DNA of 64,000 bases from Burkholderia cepacia (GTDB lineage Bacteria > Pseudomonadota > Gammaproteobacteria > Burkholderiales > Burkholderiaceae), in NCBI RefSeq assembly GCF_001718835.1, contig NZ_CP013444.1, forward strand, positions 1,550,001 to 1,614,000. The letters run 5' to 3'. Position numbers and translations under genes: made by a program. The first letter of the stretch is position 1. Every line of letters begins with the position of its first letter. Below are positions 52,877 through 61,382 of the stretch, piece by piece. The notes under the pieces are model-generated. The model ran no database searches. It was not told where the DNA came from and saw nothing but the letters and a program-made list of their open reading frames with translations.

Positions 52877-53929
52877 TCAGCGGGCCGGCAGAATGCCCTC
52901 GAAGACGGCTCTCACTGCGCTCTGCTGGTCGGGGGGCAGATTTCCGTAGGTTGGCGGAACCGCGCCGCATTGGGCGACCTTCGCGCTTGTGGCCTTTCCT
53001 TTCGCGACTGCCCACTCGGACGACAGATTGCCTTCGAACGTCATGCCGAAGGGGCTATTGGCGCCTGCCGCCTGGCCCCAGCCGTTCACCATCATGGTTT
53101 CCTGCGCGCCGCCCCACGCGATCGGGTGCTTGCCGTTCTGCGACTCGCCGCGGTTTTGGCAGGAGCCGGCATTCGGCACGCAGTGGCCCCCGATGATTTG
53201 CTCCGGCGTGGCTTTCTTCACGTCGGCCAGGTCCATCAGCATGTAGTTCTCGAGATTGACGAGATAATCGCGATTGCTTTCGGCGATCAGGATCGCCGCC
53301 ATCGCGTTGCCGAGCGCCTGATCGTTTGCGGCGGTTCCGCTCAGGCCGCCCGAGTAAACCGTCTTCATTGCGTTGAGCAGGTCCGCCGGCTTCTTCCTGT
53401 CTTTGGTGGCCTTGGCAAACATCGTCGGGTAGTCGCTGGCGAAACACGTGCTCGGGTTCCCGTTCGCGCGTCCCCAGAAGTGAATGTAGTTCGAGTATTG
53501 CCCGCCGCCACACTGGCGATAATAAATGGCCTGGTTCATCGAGAAGAACTGGCTCTGGCCGTCTGCCCCCGCGCATTGATAGGCCGCGAGACGCAGGAAC
53601 TTCAACGGGCTCACGACGTTGCCGAAGTAGTTGTGTTTGTTGGGGCCCGCCGCAGGAAGGTGATCGTTCGCGCCGTCGCAACGTTTCGGGGCGGGCGGGG
53701 GATCTGCCCGGTCCAACCCCATAGTCCGGGCGGAGGCGACTCGATCGTTTGCGATCTTGAGCGCGGCTTCGCGCAACACGTTCGACGTCACGTAGAGCGG
53801 CGCTCCGCGCATGTCGACGGCATAGCAGTCGGTCGCCCCCTGCGCCTGCGTGGCGAAAGAAAGTGCGGCGGCAAACGAACATGCGGCGATCCCCAGGGTG
53901 CCGCCGATACGGTGACGATCGATATCCAT
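52877..53929 (-). CDS. Secreted Cys-containing protein of unknown function, 350 residues
   Basis: A signal peptide (about 1-32, cleaved after AQG or nearby) is followed by a soluble domain with seven mature cysteines and many Asn, Gly and aromatic residues (KHNYFGNVVSPLKFLRLAAYQC; YIHFWGRANGNPSTC; GGAQETMMVNGWGQ). An all-secreted enzyme or toxin-like domain is plausible, but no catalytic signature is recognised. GGAG precedes the ATG. The gene stands alone between a dehydrogenase and a decayed dehydrogenase fragment. Confidence 0.7.
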   Translation of the reverse strand: MDIDRHRIGGTLGIAACSFAAALSFATQAQGATDCYAVDMRGAPLYVTSNVLREAALKIANDRVASARTMGLDRADPPPAPKRCDGANDHLPAAGPNKHNYFGNVVSPLKFLRLAAYQCAGADGQSQFFSMNQAIYYRQCGGGQYSNYIHFWGRANGNPSTCFASDYPTMFAKATKDRKKPADLLNAMKTVYSGGLSGTAANDQALGNAMAAILIAESNRDYLVNLENYMLMDLADVKKATPEQIIGGHCVPNAGSCQNRGESQNGKHPIAWGGAQETMMVNGWGQAAGANSPFGMTFEGNLSSEWAVAKGKATSAKVAQCGAVPPTYGNLPPDQQSAVRAVFEGILPAR

Positions 53930-54514
53930 GAACGGGCTCCAGTGATTTCGTGGATGGGAGGAGGCCCCACGAGCGGGCTTGCGTCAACGATAAGCAGGCG
54001 CACGCAGACGGCCTATGGGCCGAAAGCGCTGCCCGACGTCATGGGATGAAGGACACAGGAGGAAGGGACGCTCGGGGCGAGCAGTTGTGACCTGCGCGGG
54101 GAGCGGAGGGGGCTGGCGGCGCGAAATTCCGCAACACGGGGCAGGTGTGCATCTCCCGACGGTGTTGGCCGACGTGCTGCTCGAAGCGGACGTGTTCAAC
54201 AACGAACCGCCGGATTCGTCGGTCAGGAAACCGGGGGGCACGACGATGGGCAATTTCCGCGGCGAATGGCGTGGCGGCGGCTTCAAAAATTGACTGCAGC
54301 CGTCGATACGAACGTGCGCCGTGACGTGCTGCATGGCCGTGCCGACGCGCGCGCCACTTCACCTCCGACAAGTTGCCGGCGTCGCACATTTATGCGACAG
54401 ACGGTGAGCGCGCTGCGCGGAAAGATCACTCCGGCGCCCGCGGCGGCGCGGCGACGGGGCTGCACGCCGCGCCGGGCGCTTCGACACCCAACTGACCAAC
54501 CGAGGAGAAACAGC
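53930..54514. other. Intergenic region with gene debris
   Basis: About 585 bp between two secreted-protein genes. It holds the aldehyde dehydrogenase fragment at 54115-54209; the rest shows no gene, and it must also carry both divergent promoters. Confidence 0.4.
54115..54209 (+). pseudogene. Internally deleted aldehyde dehydrogenase remnant
   Basis: Bases 54115-54156 encode GGAKFRNTGQVCIS, the nucleophile region of an ALDH. Bases 54159-54209, in another frame, encode TVLADVLLEADVFNNEP, which belongs about 85 residues further on. The piece between has been lost with a frameshift. Both parts are closest in this window to the semialdehyde dehydrogenase at 51350 but differ by several bases, so it is debris of a paralogue. 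Confidence 0.7.
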
Positions 54515-54895
54515 ATGAAAAAGGCCATCCCGCTGATTGCTGCTGTCTTGAGTCTTGCCGCCGGCGGCAGCGCACTCGCTACCCCTGTCGGCAATTGGCA
54601 GGTCACGCACTACGACTTCGTCAAGGGCACGCTCATCAATACCGTGGAAGTCTGCCTGAACGCCGACGGCACTTTTCACCAGACCAACTGGAGCGGCTAT
54701 TGGGCGCTATCGCAATCAGGGAGCAACATGATGGCGCGAGAAACATATACGGCGGGGGTGGGGACGGGAGCGGACTTCGCCACCATCGTGAGCGATGATC
54801 TAATGACGGGTTTCAACGAGAGCTGGTATTCGAACAATCTAAGCGGCGGCTACTACACGACCAGCGTCTGGAAGCGCCTGAGCCACGCCTGTTGA
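54515..54895 (+). CDS. Small secreted protein of unknown function
   Basis: 126 residues with a clear signal peptide (MKKAIPLIAAVLSLAAGGSALA) and a mature part of about 104 residues that looks all-beta (VGNWQVTHYDFVKGTLINTVEVCLNADGTFHQTNWSGYWALS). Two mature cysteines could pair. GAGGAG lies before the ATG. The codons use more A and T than most neighbours. Family not recognised; a lipocalin- or avidin-like barrel is one thought from the GNW start and spacing. Confidence 0.65.
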   Translation: MKKAIPLIAAVLSLAAGGSALATPVGNWQVTHYDFVKGTLINTVEVCLNADGTFHQTNWSGYWALSQSGSNMMARETYTAGVGTGADFATIVSDDLMTGFNESWYSNNLSGGYYTTSVWKRLSHAC

Positions 54896-54943
54896 TGACG
54901 GCAAGGACGTGATCGCCGCGAGCGCGTGCTCGATGCAATTACG

Positions 54944-55279
54944 TCATCGCGTTGGCCCCGCGGATATCGGGGGCGTAGCGCTCGCGCGAGCGGCGGGGTC
55001 AATGCGTTTCAGGTCAAGCAGCCCGAGCTGGTGTGCCTCGAAGACCGCTTCGGATTTCGAATGGACGTCCAGCTTGACGTACAGCCGTCGCATGAAGGTC
55101 GCGACTGTGTTGCGCGAGACCTCCATCAGTTTTGCAGACTCTTTGAGTGAGAATCCCTTCGAGATAAGGGCAAGCACTTCGCTCTCGCGCGGTGACAGAT
55201 CCACCGCGCGAGAGCGTGAGCTCCCCGCGCCCGGCTCAGAGGTGGCGGTTGTGAACGCCTCGTCATCATGCGTTTGCAT
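54944..55279 (-). CDS. Minimal LuxR-type (GerE) DNA-binding protein
   Basis: 111 residues from ATG 55279; a TTG at 55303 is possible. Only the LuxR helix-turn-helix domain is present (LSPRESEVLALISKGFSLKESAKLMEVSRNTVATFMRRLYVKLDVHSKSEAVFEA), with no receiver or autoinducer domain. The short N-terminal arm is polar. It may be a stand-alone regulator or the remains of a larger two-component protein. Its position between orphan secreted proteins and the type VI locus gives no clear target. Confidence 0.8.
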   Translation of the reverse strand: MQTHDDEAFTTATSEPGAGSSRSRAVDLSPRESEVLALISKGFSLKESAKLMEVSRNTVATFMRRLYVKLDVHSKSEAVFEAHQLGLLDLKRIDPAARASATPPISAGPTR

Positions 55280-55646
55280 GAAGTTGTGCCCCCGTAGCAA
55301 CAATTCATTCTTTAATAAAGAGCGGCGTAAATTATCAATCTACATGGCGACTTCAGAAATATATCATAGGCAATATCGCTGACGATCAGCGAAAAATGTG
55401 GGTGCGCATGCAATGGATATTCCGTTTTCAATTAACGATATTGTTTTAAAATTGCAAAGGAATAACTGATCGTGACCGCGGCGCGTCATGGGGCGGCTTC
55501 CATGGTTGCGGCGTTGTTTTGGATGGATCGCCCAGATTCGTCGTGAAATGTGAAAGCATCTGAGCGGATCAGATATTTTCTAATGCCGCAGTCATGCCGG
55601 AAACTGTAGCAGGGGAGCGAAATAAAATCGCAAAAAATCCGTCCAT
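55280..55646. other. AT-rich intergenic region
   Basis: About 365 bp, notably low in GC between 55310 and 55470. It carries the LuxR-type gene's promoter. No repeat array or gene was supported. Confidence 0.4.
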
Positions 55647-57044
55647 TCAATGCCGGCCGCTGCCGCGATAGCTTTCCACTTCCGCGTCGTACGCCGCCAG
55701 AAACGCCTTGCCGAACACCGACGCGAAATCGTCCTCGATCGCGAACACCGTGTCGCGATGGGTCGCCGCGTAGCGATCCCACATCCTCGCCTTGTACAGC
55801 ACGGGCACGCGCTTCTCGTACCAGCGCATCGCGTCGTCGCGCTCGCGCAGGCGTTGCGGCGAGAAGCGCGTCAGCAGGTCCATCAACGCGGCGCGCATGC
55901 CGGCGACCATGCCGATCTGGTGCGCGTGCAGATCCTGGAACGCGTCGCTGACCGCGCTCTGCGGCGACATGAAGCCCGGCAGCGGCAGCCCGAACATCTG
56001 CCGCAGCACGGCGCCGCCGTCGGGCAGCAGCTTCAGCGGGTTGTTCTCGCGATCGAGCAGCATCGTCATGTGCGCCTTCACCTCGCGCTTCAGGATGCTG
56101 CGCGACGACAGCAGCTCGACCGTGCCGTTCGCAAACAGCGCCAGCAACTGGCCCGCGATGTACAGCTGCTCGGCCGACCACTGATGCGATTCGGCGGCCG
56201 TGTCGAGCCCCGCGCCTTCGAAGAACGCGCTCAGCAGCGCGTCCGGCGTCGCGGGTTCCGGTGCGGGTGCCGCGGGCGGCGGGGCGTCGGCATCGGCGTC
56301 GACATCGGGCGCTTCGGCGGCTTCGGCCGCCGGTTGCACGCGCACGTGCTGCGTCCACTCGGGCGCATGGTCGGCCTGTGTAAATGAGCTTTGCGAGCCT
56401 TCGGCCGCATGGTGCGCATCGTCGGGGCCGGCGCCCCCCGACGGTTGCGCGAACAGGTCGAGCGGATCGGTCGACAGCTGATGCAGGTCGCGCTGCGGCG
56501 TGGACGACGGCGCTGCTGCGGAGTGCACGGCAGGCTCGACGTCCTGGCCGGCAGGCGCACGCGGCGCGGCTTCGTCCGACGTCTTGCCGCGTGCGAAGCG
56601 GTCGTGCAGCCGGCCCCATAGGCGGTTGCCGGTCGCTTTCGCATCGTCGTGCGGCGCAGCCGGATCGTGTGCACCGTCGGTCATATCGACCGTGCGCGCC
56701 GGGGCCGCATCGTTGCGCCCGGCCGCATCCTCGCGCTCCGCGCGCAGCACGTACGGCCCGATGCGGATGATGTCGCCGGTGTTGAGCGTGCGCTCCTGCG
56801 CATAGCCGACCGGCTCGCGGTTCACCTCGATCGTCGATACGCTGCTCAGGTTCTTCAGCAGGCAGGCGTCGTCGCCCACCTGCAGCAGCGCCTGCAGCCG
56901 CGAAATCTGCCGCGTGTCGTCGCGCAACACGAGATGGTTGTCGCTGGCCCGGCCGATGGTGCCGCCCGGCGGATGAAACACGACGGCGTCGTAGGAGTCG
57001 TTTTCGACCGGCTCGCCGGCATGTTCGATCACGATCAGTTGCAT
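55647..57044 (-). CDS. tagH: Type VI secretion FHA-domain protein (TagH/ImpI)
   Basis: 465 residues from ATG 57044. The N-terminal FHA domain (about 1-105) shows GGTIGRASDNHLVLRDDTRQISRLQALL and the strand VSTIEVNREPV. A long, acidic, Pro/Ala-rich linker (about 110-265) leads to the C-terminal type VI FHA domain (LLSAFFEGAGLDT; RMWDRYAATHRDTVFAIEDDFASVFGKAFLAAYDAEV). Such proteins bind phosphothreonine and help control assembly of the secretion machine. It follows the lipoprotein gene by 44 bp. No kinase or phosphatase partner is visible in the window. Confidence 0.9.
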   Translation of the reverse strand: MQLIVIEHAGEPVENDSYDAVVFHPPGGTIGRASDNHLVLRDDTRQISRLQALLQVGDDACLLKNLSSVSTIEVNREPVGYAQERTLNTGDIIRIGPYVLRAEREDAAGRNDAAPARTVDMTDGAHDPAAPHDDAKATGNRLWGRLHDRFARGKTSDEAAPRAPAGQDVEPAVHSAAAPSSTPQRDLHQLSTDPLDLFAQPSGGAGPDDAHHAAEGSQSSFTQADHAPEWTQHVRVQPAAEAAEAPDVDADADAPPPAAPAPEPATPDALLSAFFEGAGLDTAAESHQWSAEQLYIAGQLLALFANGTVELLSSRSILKREVKAHMTMLLDRENNPLKLLPDGGAVLRQMFGLPLPGFMSPQSAVSDAFQDLHAHQIGMVAGMRAALMDLLTRFSPQRLRERDDAMRWYEKRVPVLYKARMWDRYAATHRDTVFAIEDDFASVFGKAFLAAYDAEVESYRGSGRH

Positions 57045-57088
57045 GTCATACGTCGCTCGGTGAAGTGCGCGCGCGCAGGCCGGTTCGT

Positions 57089-57490
57089 TCAGGACGACGA
57101 CGCATGCCTGCGGCGCGCGAATTCGAACGCGGGCCCCCAGATCGGATGTCCCTTCTCCGCAGGGGACAGGTCGAAGCGCGGGTTGAGGTCGAGAATTTTC
57201 GAGAACTCGGCGCGGCACGGCGTGATGCGGTTCGTCACGCAATAGCTGAACGCGAGGAGCTTGTGCGCGGCAACCTGCGTGTCGGGGTCGGCGCCGTCGA
57301 TTTCGCGCGCACGGCCGAGGATCGAAATCGTGCGGCCGTAGTCGCCCGCGGCGTACGCGGCGCGCGCGCCGTCGACCGCGGCACGCGCGGCCGACTGGGT
57401 CGGCGATGTGCTCGTGGACGTGCTGCTGCAGCCGCTCATGCCCAGCAACACGAGGCCAACGCAGGCAACCAGCGACGGACGGCCTTTCAT
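57089..57490 (-). CDS. TPR-like lipoprotein next to the type VI locus
   Basis: 133 residues. A lipoprotein signal peptide (LLGMSGC, lipidated Cys about 21) precedes a helical domain with repeat character (AAYAAGDYGRTISILGRAREIDGADPDTQVAAHKLLAFSYC). It ends FDLSPAEKGHPIWGPAFEFARRRH. It is co-directional with tagH, 44 bp upstream, and so is probably a type VI accessory outer-membrane lipoprotein. No secure family name is offered. The Shine-Dalgarno is weak. Confidence 0.75.
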   Translation of the reverse strand: MKGRPSLVACVGLVLLGMSGCSSTSTSTSPTQSAARAAVDGARAAYAAGDYGRTISILGRAREIDGADPDTQVAAHKLLAFSYCVTNRITPCRAEFSKILDLNPRFDLSPAEKGHPIWGPAFEFARRRHASSS

Positions 57491-58112
57491 TCTTTGTATG
57501 GACGAGTTCCGGTGATTGGACGGGTGACGCGCGGTGCTGTTGGATTCTAGTGCCAATCATCGGCACCGAATCGCTTGTTACGTTTTGTTTCATCTTGAAA
57601 CAATAATCCCGGGCGGGCGCCTGATTTGATCCGGAATGCGCCTTGTGAATCCGGAAAATCGAACCTATAGTTCGGTGTGCTTTTTGGTTTCGTCAGTTTT
57701 TTGCAGCGCTCATCCCAGTGCGTAAAAGCGGGCCGTTTATTCCGGCGGCGTGAACAGCTTGGCACGTCACCCGAGTCGCATGCCGCCGCCGGCTTCCAGG
57801 CCGGAGGACGGCGCCGCGCGTCCGTCTGATGGGTGTTCGCGTACGAGATTCGTGCCGCGTCGGCAAGCAACGCATCCGGGAATCGGTCGGGAATCGATTC
57901 CAATTGATTTCCGTTTTTCGATTCAGGATTTTTCGGAGAGCGAGGATGATTCGACCCGGCTTTTCAAATGAATAAATTGCCGAATTGGATCGCGATGAAA
58001 GGAAAACGGAATTACATAATTACCGAATGAATCATTGCGCCTGATTCACCGATCGGGCCGGTTTCCGTCGTCGGGAAACCGGTGGAGACTGATTGCGCTG
58101 CGAGGATCGAAT
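57491..58112. other. Divergent promoter region of the type VI locus
   Basis: About 620 bp between the lipoprotein-tagH unit and the tssJ operon, AT-richer than the genes. It contains the leader hairpin at 58058-58082. A sigma-54 motif was looked for and not found in correct spacing. Confidence 0.5.
58058..58082 (+). promoter_or_regulatory. Perfect hairpin in the tssJ leader
   Basis: A 9-bp stem CCGGTTTCC / GGAAACCGG (58058-58066 with 58074-58082) with a 7-nt loop, 30 bp before the tssJ ATG. There is no T tract. It could be an operator or an mRNA structure that affects expression. Confidence 0.5.
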
Positions 58113-58631
58113 ATGCGACGGCGGTCCGGTGGTTTCATCGTCCTGGGGTGCGTGCTGCTGCTCCCGGGGTGCGGCGCGACGGAGCACGCCGCGGCGGTGC
58201 CGTATGCGATCACGGTCGACGTTGCGCCCGACGTCAACCCTGACCCGAACCGCAAGCCTGCGCCGATCGTGCTGAAGGTGTTCCAGCTCCGCGCGGCATC
58301 GTCGTTCGACAGCGCGGATTTCTTCTCGCTGCAGGACAAGCCGGAGAACGTGCTCGGCACGGACCTGCTCGGCACCGATCGCGTGATCCTGCGGCCGGGC
58401 GAGTCGCGCACGCTGCACTATCGCGGCAACGTCGAAGCCGGCGCGATCGGCGTGGTCGCCGAATACCGGATGCTCGAAAGGAACCGCTGGCGGCTGACAG
58501 TGCCGCTGCCGCGCGCGAAGCAGCTCAATCTCTACAAGTTCTGGCAGACGTCGCCGGGCGAGCTGAAGCTGTCGATCGCGGTGCGCAACGGCGGGATAGG
58601 GCTCGGCGGCGATGCACGGGGGCGCCCATGA
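58113..58631 (+). CDS. tssJ: Type VI secretion lipoprotein TssJ
   Basis: 172 residues with lipobox LLPGC (lipidated Cys about 20), then the transthyretin-like fold of TssJ: VLKVFQLRAASSFDSADFFSLQDKP and RTLHYRGNVEAGAIGVVAEYRMLERNRWR. It anchors in the outer membrane and binds the periplasmic part of TssM. Its stop overlaps the tssK start (ATGA). GAGGA lies upstream of the ATG. Confidence 0.93.
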   Translation: MRRRSGGFIVLGCVLLLPGCGATEHAAAVPYAITVDVAPDVNPDPNRKPAPIVLKVFQLRAASSFDSADFFSLQDKPENVLGTDLLGTDRVILRPGESRTLHYRGNVEAGAIGVVAEYRMLERNRWRLTVPLPRAKQLNLYKFWQTSPGELKLSIAVRNGGIGLGGDARGRP

Positions 58632-60043
58632 CCGAACCGACGATGTCCGCGACACCGGTCGCGGCGCTCCGCCAGCGGGTGGTGTGGACCGAGGGGATGT
58701 TCCTGCGGCCGCAGCATTTCCAGCAGCTCGAACGGCACTGGGAACGCTACGTCGCGCTGCGCTGCCTGCCGCTGCAAGGCTTCTTCTGGGGCTTCGACAC
58801 GCTGGAGCTCGATCGCGAGCAACTGGCGCTCGGCAAGGTCGCGCTGCGCACCGCGTCGGGCGTGATGCGCGACGGCACGCCGTTCGACCTGTCCCATCCG
58901 GACGATCTTCCCGAACCGCTCGACGTGCCGGCCGACGCGAAGGACCAGCTCGTCGTACTCGCGCTGCCGCTGTGGCGCGGCGGCGGCGAGGAGGTGTCGT
59001 TCGGTGCGGGCGGCGGCCATGCCGCGCACGGCGCGAACGGTACGAACGGCACGAACAGCGGCGCCGATGTCGCGCGCTACGTCGTGCGCGAATACGAAGT
59101 GGCCGACGCGAACGCGGTCGCGCTCGGTCCCGCCCTGCTGCAGACGGGGCGCCTGAACGTGCGGCTGATGCTCGAAGCCGAGCTGACCGGCGACTGGCAC
59201 GCACTCGGCGTCGCACGGATCGTCGAGCGGCGCACCGATGCGCGGCTGCTCGTCGACGACGGCTACATCCCGCCGCGCCTCGTCGCGCAGCACGACGCCG
59301 TGCTGCTGGCCTACACGCGCGAACTGCACGGGCTGCTCACGCAACGCAGCGAAGCGCTCGCGGAACGGCTGTCGGAGCCCGGGCGCGGCGGCGTGTCGGA
59401 AGTCGCGGACTTCCTGCTGCTGCAGCTCGTGAACCGCTATCTCGCGCTGACCTGGCACGCGCAGCAGCACGTGTCGACGCATCCGGAGACGCTGTTCTGC
59501 GACTGGCTGAAGCTCGCGTGCGACCTGAGCACGTTCACGGCGGCCGGCCGGCGCCCGCAGTCGCTCGCCGTCTACGTGCACGACGACCTGCGCACGAGCT
59601 TCGCGGCGCTGATGACCGAACTGCGGCGGTCGCTGTCGACGGTGCTCGAGCAAAACGCGATCCAGATCGAGCTGCGCGATGCGGGCAACGGCATCCGCGT
59701 CGCGACGCTGGCCGACCCGGCGCTGCGCGACACGGCCGGCTTCGTGCTCGCGGTGCGCGCGGACGTGCCGGCCGACAGCCTGCGCGCGCGTTTTCCCGCG
59801 CAGGCCAAGCTCGGGCCGGTCGAGCGGATCCGCGATCTCGTGCAGCTGCAGCTGCCGGGCATCACGATGCGCCAGTTGCCGGTCGCGCCGCGGCAGATTC
59901 CGTATCACGCGGGCCATACGTACTTCGAGATCGACAAGGGCAGCGACCTGTGGAAGCAGCTGGCGCGCTCCGGCGGTCTCGCTTTTCATTTCGCCGGCGA
60001 ATTCCCTGGACTCTCGATGGAGTTCTGGGCGATACGCGGGTGA
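58628..60043 (+). CDS. tssK: Type VI secretion baseplate protein TssK
   Basis: 471 residues. Family motifs: VVWTEGMFLRPQHFQQLERHWERYV near the start, LLLQLVNRYLALTWHAQQ in the middle and LAFHFAGEFPGLSMEFWAIRG at the end. TssK is the cytosolic adaptor linking the baseplate to the TssJLM membrane complex. A Gly/Asn-rich insert (GGGHAAHGANGTNGTNSG, about 128-145) in the N-terminal shell domain is unusual. It is coupled to tssJ by ATGA. Confidence 0.95.
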   Translation: MTEPTMSATPVAALRQRVVWTEGMFLRPQHFQQLERHWERYVALRCLPLQGFFWGFDTLELDREQLALGKVALRTASGVMRDGTPFDLSHPDDLPEPLDVPADAKDQLVVLALPLWRGGGEEVSFGAGGGHAAHGANGTNGTNSGADVARYVVREYEVADANAVALGPALLQTGRLNVRLMLEAELTGDWHALGVARIVERRTDARLLVDDGYIPPRLVAQHDAVLLAYTRELHGLLTQRSEALAERLSEPGRGGVSEVADFLLLQLVNRYLALTWHAQQHVSTHPETLFCDWLKLACDLSTFTAAGRRPQSLAVYVHDDLRTSFAALMTELRRSLSTVLEQNAIQIELRDAGNGIRVATLADPALRDTAGFVLAVRADVPADSLRARFPAQAKLGPVERIRDLVQLQLPGITMRQLPVAPRQIPYHAGHTYFEIDKGSDLWKQLARSGGLAFHFAGEFPGLSMEFWAIRG

Positions 60044-60058
60044 GGGCGGGGCGACGCG

Positions 60059-61381
60059 ATGAATTCTTCCTCCGATTCGATCTCCCCCGGCGCAGGCGGA
60101 TTCGTGCCGCCGAATCCGGGCGGCATGCATCCGGCCGCGGCGGGAGCGGCCGGCCCGACCGCCACGCAGCCGCGCCCCGGGCGCTGGGCCGCGAGCGGCA
60201 CGAACCCGCTCGTCGCGGCCGCGAATCCGTTGCTCAACCTCGTGCCGCAGATCCGGTCGACCGTCCATCACCCGAATCCCGCGTGGCTGCGCGAGCATCT
60301 CGTCGTCGAGATCCGGCAGTTCGAGGCGCGCGCGCAGGAGGCGGGCGTGCCGTCGGAAGCGATCATCGGCGCGCGCTACTGCCTGTGCACGGCGCTCGAC
60401 GAGGCGGCCGCGCTGACGCCGTGGGGCGGCAGCGTGTGGTCGTCGCACAGCCTGCTCGTGTCGTTCCACAACGAAACCTGGGGCGGCGAGAAATTCTTCC
60501 ACCTGCTCGAACGCCTGTCGCAGCAGCCGCGCCAGCATCTCGACCTGCTCGAGCTGCTGTATTTCTGCCTCGCGCTCGGCTTCGAGGGCCGTTATCGCGT
60601 GCTCGACAACGGCCATGCGCAGCTCGACGCGCTGCGCCACCAGCTCGCGCTCACGATCCGCTCGGTGCGCGGCGAATTCGAGCCGGCGCTGTCGCCGCAC
60701 TGGCGCGACGTCGTCACGCGCGACGTCGCGCGCCGCTTCGCCGTGCCGCTGTGGGTGTGCGTGGCGCTCGCGCTGCTGATCGGCTTCGGCGTGTTCGTCG
60801 GGCTGCGGATCGCGCTCGCCGGGCATTCCGACCGGCTGTTCGCGTCGATCGACGCGCTGCACGTGCCGAAGCTGCAGCCCGCGCAAGCGCCGCCGCGCCC
60901 GGCACCGGCCCCGCGCATCGCGAAGTTCCTGGAACCGGAAATCGCGGCCGGCCTCGTGTCGGTGCGCGACGCCGCCGATCGCAGCGTGATCGTGCTGCGC
61001 GGCGACGGGTTGTTCAAGTCGGGCTCGACGTCGGTGATCGACCGCTACGTGCCGGTGCTCGCCCGTGTGGCCGATGCGCTGGACAAGGTGCCCGGCAACG
61101 TGCGCGTGACCGGTTATACGGACGACACGCCCGTGCATACCGCGCGCTTCGCGTCGAACTGGGATCTGTCGCGCGAACGCGCGGAAGCCGTGCGCGGCAT
61201 GATCGCCGCGCGGCTCGACCGTCCGGAACGGCTCGCGGCGGAAGGGCGCGGCACGCTCGACCCGGTCGCGCCGAACGATACGCCCGCGAATCGCGCGCTG
61301 AACCGGCGCGTCGAGATCACGCTGCTGCCGGCGCCCGGCAGCGCCGCCGTCGGCGCGAGCGCGACGCAGGGGGCCCACTGA
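60059..61381 (+). CDS. tssL: Type VI secretion membrane protein TssL with OmpA-like domain
   Basis: 440 residues: Gly/Pro-rich start, DotU-type cytosolic domain (about 50-225; LREHLVVEIRQFEARAQEAGV, CTALDEAAA), one membrane segment (about 230-250) and a C-terminal OmpA-like peptidoglycan-binding domain (VTGYTDDTPVHT...SRERAEAVRGM...NRALNRRVEI). The extended form lets TssL hold the cell wall as well as TssM. It lies 15 bp after tssK and one base before tssM. Confidence 0.94.
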   Translation: MNSSSDSISPGAGGFVPPNPGGMHPAAAGAAGPTATQPRPGRWAASGTNPLVAAANPLLNLVPQIRSTVHHPNPAWLREHLVVEIRQFEARAQEAGVPSEAIIGARYCLCTALDEAAALTPWGGSVWSSHSLLVSFHNETWGGEKFFHLLERLSQQPRQHLDLLELLYFCLALGFEGRYRVLDNGHAQLDALRHQLALTIRSVRGEFEPALSPHWRDVVTRDVARRFAVPLWVCVALALLIGFGVFVGLRIALAGHSDRLFASIDALHVPKLQPAQAPPRPAPAPRIAKFLEPEIAAGLVSVRDAADRSVIVLRGDGLFKSGSTSVIDRYVPVLARVADALDKVPGNVRVTGYTDDTPVHTARFASNWDLSRERAEAVRGMIAARLDRPERLAAEGRGTLDPVAPNDTPANRALNRRVEITLLPAPGSAAVGASATQGAH

Positions 61382-61382
61382 C

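Noticed and set aside
55472..55549. Short plus-strand ORF with an AAAGGAA site in the AT-rich gap before tagH
   Set aside because: Only 24 or so codons from a GTG, no protein-like features and no coupling to a neighbour.
57759..57779. Sigma-54-like TTGGCACG element in the type VI divergent region
   Set aside because: The spacing from the GG to the next GC is 15 bases, not the required 10.
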